From an uncultured Granulosicoccaceae bacterium (GTDB lineage: Bacteria; Pseudomonadota; Gammaproteobacteria; CALCKW01): a stretch of 58,053 nt of DNA. The notes beneath the pieces are model-generated. The model saw only the letters and a program-made list of their open reading frames with translations. It did no database searches and was not told where the DNA came from. Location of the stretch: the NCBI GenBank assembly GCA_937965695.1, contig CALCKW010000077.1, forward strand, positions 1 to 58,053, read 5' to 3'. The position numbers and the translations under genes are program-made. Below, piece by piece: positions 55,515 through 58,053 of this stretch; the stretch's first letter is position 1; each line of letters starts with the position of its first letter.

Positions 55515-56315
55515 TTAGTTTCTATAATTAGCCAATTCATTTTTATCGAGCTCAGCAGCGGGCACAAGCTTATAATGACGTTCCTCAACGACTTTAAGCT
55601 CATCACCATCAATCTTCAACTCAAACAAAGCGATTATATCTTTTCTATCGTTAGTGCCGAACTGAGTGGATATTGGTCGACAACGTAATGACGGATAAGC
55701 CTGTTTACACCACGCGATATCCTGCTCAGTTTGAACAATGCCAATTTGATCGTTGCCGCCTTTTGCTTGCACGGGAATAGTGTAATGGCATCCATGCGTA
55801 TCAAGGCCAACATAGAGTTCATCAATTTCGATTTGCCCCATTTTCGCTACAGTGGTACGCAAATGGTTTTGCAGCGAATACGTTGTTAAACCGAGAAATA
55901 TATCGATTAATCTGTTGTACCGAACCTTAGCCAAAATAGCCTGCTCATCATCAAGAGCATAAGCAGATATAATCTCAGGTGTACTATCTGGAATGTGTAT
56001 GACTGCCAAATTTTCGTTAGGAACAATCCGACTTACTCGCCTAAGTCGAAATTTATATTTACTACGACCGTCTAACGCAATCGTCCACTCCTGCCCTTCG
56101 GGCTGAGTTGCAATTATTCTATCGGGCATTGGTGCACGAAATCGCATCGAATAAATTACATCACCAAGGTTAGCTGGTAGGTCGATGCCCAGCACTACTG
56201 CTGCCGGCTGCAATTCTGTCCGCAACCATGCCACTTCAGTATCGCCTTCAGTATAGTGATCGAAAAATATTTTCTCGATAAGCAGAGCATATCGGTTCTG
56301 AGTTTTTGAGGACAT
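55515..56315 (-). CDS. Putative PD-(D/E)XK restriction endonuclease
   Basis: 266-aa protein. The central region EIDELYVGLD then YTIPVQAKGGND fits a PD-(D/E)XK-like core (acidic residue, beta turn, then Q/E-x-K), the final part EERHYKLVPAAELD is helical. No family name is claimed. It follows the methyltransferase by 14 bp, the usual arrangement of a type II restriction system, and the two probably form the pair: the methyltransferase protects the site this enzyme would cut. The site is unknown. Confidence 0.62.
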   Translation of the reverse strand: MSSKTQNRYALLIEKIFFDHYTEGDTEVAWLRTELQPAAVVLGIDLPANLGDVIYSMRFRAPMPDRIIATQPEGQEWTIALDGRSKYKFRLRRVSRIVPNENLAVIHIPDSTPEIISAYALDDEQAILAKVRYNRLIDIFLGLTTYSLQNHLRTTVAKMGQIEIDELYVGLDTHGCHYTIPVQAKGGNDQIGIVQTEQDIAWCKQAYPSLRCRPISTQFGTNDRKDIIALFELKIDGDELKVVEERHYKLVPAAELDKNELANYRN

Positions 56316-56329
56316 TGAGAAAGCCTACG

Positions 56330-57568
56330 CTACGCCGGAGAAGGTTGTTTTCGTTGACGCTGAGGAATCGTATCTCGAGCAACACCATAATACGTGCATG
56401 CTTGCGCCATGTTTGAATCAATAAGAGCAGGGTTTCCAGTTTCAAGAACCTTTTCTGGTCGCGTAGGCACAAGCCCCATTGCTTCCATGACTGTCAGTGC
56501 AATAGCCTGCCCAAGGTACGGAGGAACTGAGTTGCCTATTTGGCGCATACCATGCCATTTGGTTTTGTGAAAACGAAACCAGTCAGGGTAAGAATGCAAG
56601 CGTGCTGCTTCTCTCACACTGATACACCTAGCGGTATAAGGATGTATAGGCCTTGGCGAAGTAAAAGCACCTCGGTCACTTGCCGTTCCTGCGCGAAGCG
56701 TATTGCATAGCCCATTAGGATCAAGCTTAAAAAATCTACTTACTGGCTCCGTTTCTCCATGAGCTGTTTCAGCAAATCGTGAGCGCGATAATTCTGTATG
56801 AACTGTTCGAGTGCTAGAAGTAAGGAGTTCTTTATTGTAATGGCGACGATATCCAAAGTGCTTTTCGCTTCGGTTTCCATTTTCTCGCAGGTGTCCTGCG
56901 TATTCGGATGGCTCACCATATTCAGCTTTGACTTGATCATCTTTAAGCAATTCAACGAAATCGTCTAACTCCGGCAGATCACCAATTGCCTCACCTACAG
57001 TCACGCTCGGGGCTTTAATTGGCTCTGCTGGCAACTTCAAGTTTTTCTTACAGCCAATAAGAAACAATCGGTGGCGATTCTGAGGGACACCAAATTCCGC
57101 TGCATTGTAAACTTTATATTCAGTCTTAACTTTGTAACCGGCTTGTTCAAAGGCCTCAATGATTTCATCAAGAAATTGTTTGTGCTTCCCGACGGTCAGA
57201 CCCTTCACGTTCTCAAAGACGAAAAACTTGGGATTAATCTCTTTTACTAATCGAACGAAATGGAAAACAAGACTGTTTCTAGGATCATCTAAAGCCCGTT
57301 TCCCGATCAATGAGAACCCTTGGCATGGAGCTCCACCACAAACCACATCGACTTTTTGGCTAATTTTAGATTGCTTCAAGATATCGGCACCGGAGATATC
57401 TGCAACGCTAGCACATATGGTTTTACACTCGGGAAAGTTAAACTCATGTGTCGCACAATGGATTGGATCAAGCTCAACGGCTGCCTTGACATCAAAGCCT
57501 GCCCACTCAAACCCGAGACTCAACCCGCCAGCTCCAGCGAACAGATCGATTACAATAGGTCTTGCCAT
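56330..57568 (-). CDS. C5-cytosine DNA methyltransferase
   Basis: 412-aa m5C methyltransferase. Motifs in order: I DLFAGAGG (8-15), IV PCQGF with catalytic C82, VI ENVKG (119-123), VIII QNRHR (163-167), IX RCISVREAARLHSYP (314-328) and X QIGNSVPP (343-350). The target-recognition stretch lies between VIII and IX (about 170-310). It heads the cargo operon. AAGGA lies about 10 nt before the ATG. No C-protein gene is seen. Confidence 0.93.
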   Translation of the reverse strand: MARPIVIDLFAGAGGLSLGFEWAGFDVKAAVELDPIHCATHEFNFPECKTICASVADISGADILKQSKISQKVDVVCGGAPCQGFSLIGKRALDDPRNSLVFHFVRLVKEINPKFFVFENVKGLTVGKHKQFLDEIIEAFEQAGYKVKTEYKVYNAAEFGVPQNRHRLFLIGCKKNLKLPAEPIKAPSVTVGEAIGDLPELDDFVELLKDDQVKAEYGEPSEYAGHLRENGNRSEKHFGYRRHYNKELLTSSTRTVHTELSRSRFAETAHGETEPVSRFFKLDPNGLCNTLRAGTASDRGAFTSPRPIHPYTARCISVREAARLHSYPDWFRFHKTKWHGMRQIGNSVPPYLGQAIALTVMEAMGLVPTRPEKVLETGNPALIDSNMAQACTYYGVARDTIPQRQRKQPSPA

Positions 57569-57863
57569 GCGTTTTTAATCCTTGATAGCCAAATATCTAA
57601 CGCGTGAGGTTACAGGAAACAACTAGGCTTGTCGATCGATTTTTCCAACGCTTACCTATCTTCACATCCTCTTGAGCATACCTACATTCTTAAAATGGAG
57701 CGGGCCTCATAGAAGATGAAAAAGGCCAAGGAAGTAACCGCAGTTGCACAATAGCAACTGGATATTCGAAAGGACTCTCAGCCACCTCAGGAGAGAGGGA
57801 CAGAACTAACGCGCTATAAGCAAACCACTACGTTACTTATTTGGAATAGGAAATGGTACACAC
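57569..57863. other. Intergenic region upstream of the methyltransferase
   Basis: About 295 bp with no gene. It should hold the cargo promoter. CTAACGCG occurs at 57597 and 57806, and TGGTACAC at 57854 matches one near the left end (50291); their meaning is uncertain. Confidence 0.45.
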
Positions 57864-57904
57864 AAAAAAGCCCCTGATTATTTTCTCAAATAAATCAGGG
57901 GCTT
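57864..57904 (-). terminator. Island-borne terminator of tRNA-Ser
   Basis: AAGCCCCTGATT pairs with AATCAGGGGCTT and is followed by six T residues on the minus strand. It lies 11 bp after the tRNA CCA end, inside the island. It would replace the terminator displaced to 50119-50142. Confidence 0.85.
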
Positions 57905-57912
57905 AGATATCA

Positions 57913-57929
57913 ATTTGGCGGAGAGAGAG
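57913..57929. repeat. Right att repeat (17 bp)
   Basis: ATTTGGCGGAGAGAGAG, exact copy of 50152-50168. It contains the tRNA-Ser 3' end (acceptor stem and CCA), so the tRNA is left intact after integration. Confidence 0.93.
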
Positions 57930-58005
57930 GGATTCGAACCCTCGAAACGTTTGACCGTTTACACACTTTCCAGGCGTGCTCCTTCAGCCACTCGGACACC
58001 TCTCC
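57916..58005 (-). tRNA. tRNA-Ser (GGA)
   Basis: 90-nt type II tRNA on the minus strand. It begins GGAGAGG, has anticodon loop with GGA (GCCTGGAAAGT), a long variable arm, T-arm GGGTTCGAATCCC and an encoded CCA (57916-57918). Its 3' end is the island attachment site. Confidence 0.96.
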
Positions 58006-58053
58006 ACAGGCCACATGACGTGCAGTGCGACCAAGCGCGCAAGTGTAGCTTGA

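Larger units (their letters stand above)
50152..57929 (+). mobile_element. Integrated genomic island in tRNA-Ser(GGA)
   Basis: A 7.8-kb element bounded by 17-bp direct repeats, the right one being the last 14 bases of tRNA-Ser plus 3 flanking bases. It carries a P4-type integrase next to the left end, a short AlpA-like protein, a P-loop replication-type protein and a minus-strand cargo of methyltransferase, putative restriction enzyme and HEPN protein. Conjugation genes are absent, so transfer would need a helper. Confidence 0.9.

Overview
The window looks like a piece of a gammaproteobacterial chromosome. The evidence is conserved gene order: rpoE-rseA-rseC-mucD-grx-lepA-lepB-DUF4845-rnc-era-recO, cysE-iscR-iscS, thrS-infC-rpmI-rplT-pheS-pheT-ihfA-merR, and cysS divergent from ppiA/ppiB/lpxH. 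These arrangements are shared with Pseudomonas and many marine gammaproteobacteria. The species cannot be named from the sequence. There are no rRNA genes and no CRISPR arrays.

Layout. 1-360: a tRNA cluster (Pro-UGG, Arg-UCU, His-GUG, minus strand). 479-5350: cysS facing ppiA, ppiB, lpxH and a GT39-type membrane glycosyltransferase. 5465-15453: a long minus-strand block led by a sigma-E type promoter, running from rpoE through its anti-sigma factor and MucD to lepA, lepB, rnc, era, recO and a DUF455 protein; rseB/mucB is absent. 15481-24390: housekeeping and envelope genes (orn, rsgA, a HEPN protein, a discoidin-like lipoprotein, MAPEG, a hotdog protein, a lone cobQ, a YiiX-like hydrolase, a beta-barrel protein, S4 and DUF1456 proteins). 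24474-27412: a shortened isc operon (cysE-iscR-iscS-iscU-like) behind a good IscR type 1 site; the scaffold has lost a ligand cysteine and the HscA-binding motif. 27703-36742: aroC, tRNA-Pro(GGG), and the merR-ihfA-pheTS / rplT-rpmI-infC-thrS translation block, in which infC appears to start at ATA. 37020-49999: glucokinase and an amino-acid/one-carbon region (dimethylglycine/sarcosine dehydrogenase-like flavoenzyme, PadR regulator, two PLP aminotransferases, an ACT-GNAT fusion, an acyl-CoA ligase, an AraC regulator and a DMT exporter).

50152-57929 is a compact (about 7.8 kb) integrated island in the 3' end of tRNA-Ser(GGA). It is bounded by a perfect 17-bp direct repeat. It carries a P4-type tyrosine integrase, an uncharacterised protein overlapping it, a short AlpA-like regulator, palindromic repeats, a P-loop replication/helicase-like protein, and on the opposite strand a cargo of a C5-cytosine methyltransferase, a PD-(D/E)XK-like putative restriction enzyme and a HEPN-domain protein with an R-x4-H motif. 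The island also brings a replacement tRNA terminator. This module, restriction-modification plus a possible HEPN RNase effector, is the most likely place for a little-described system.

How the parts fit: the core regions hold translation, RNA processing, envelope stress and Fe-S/cysteine supply functions under local feedback control (RpoE on its own promoter, IscR on its own operon, hairpins between rplT and pheS). The island is a self-contained mobile defence cassette. All functions are read from sequence motifs and gene order; no database searches were run.
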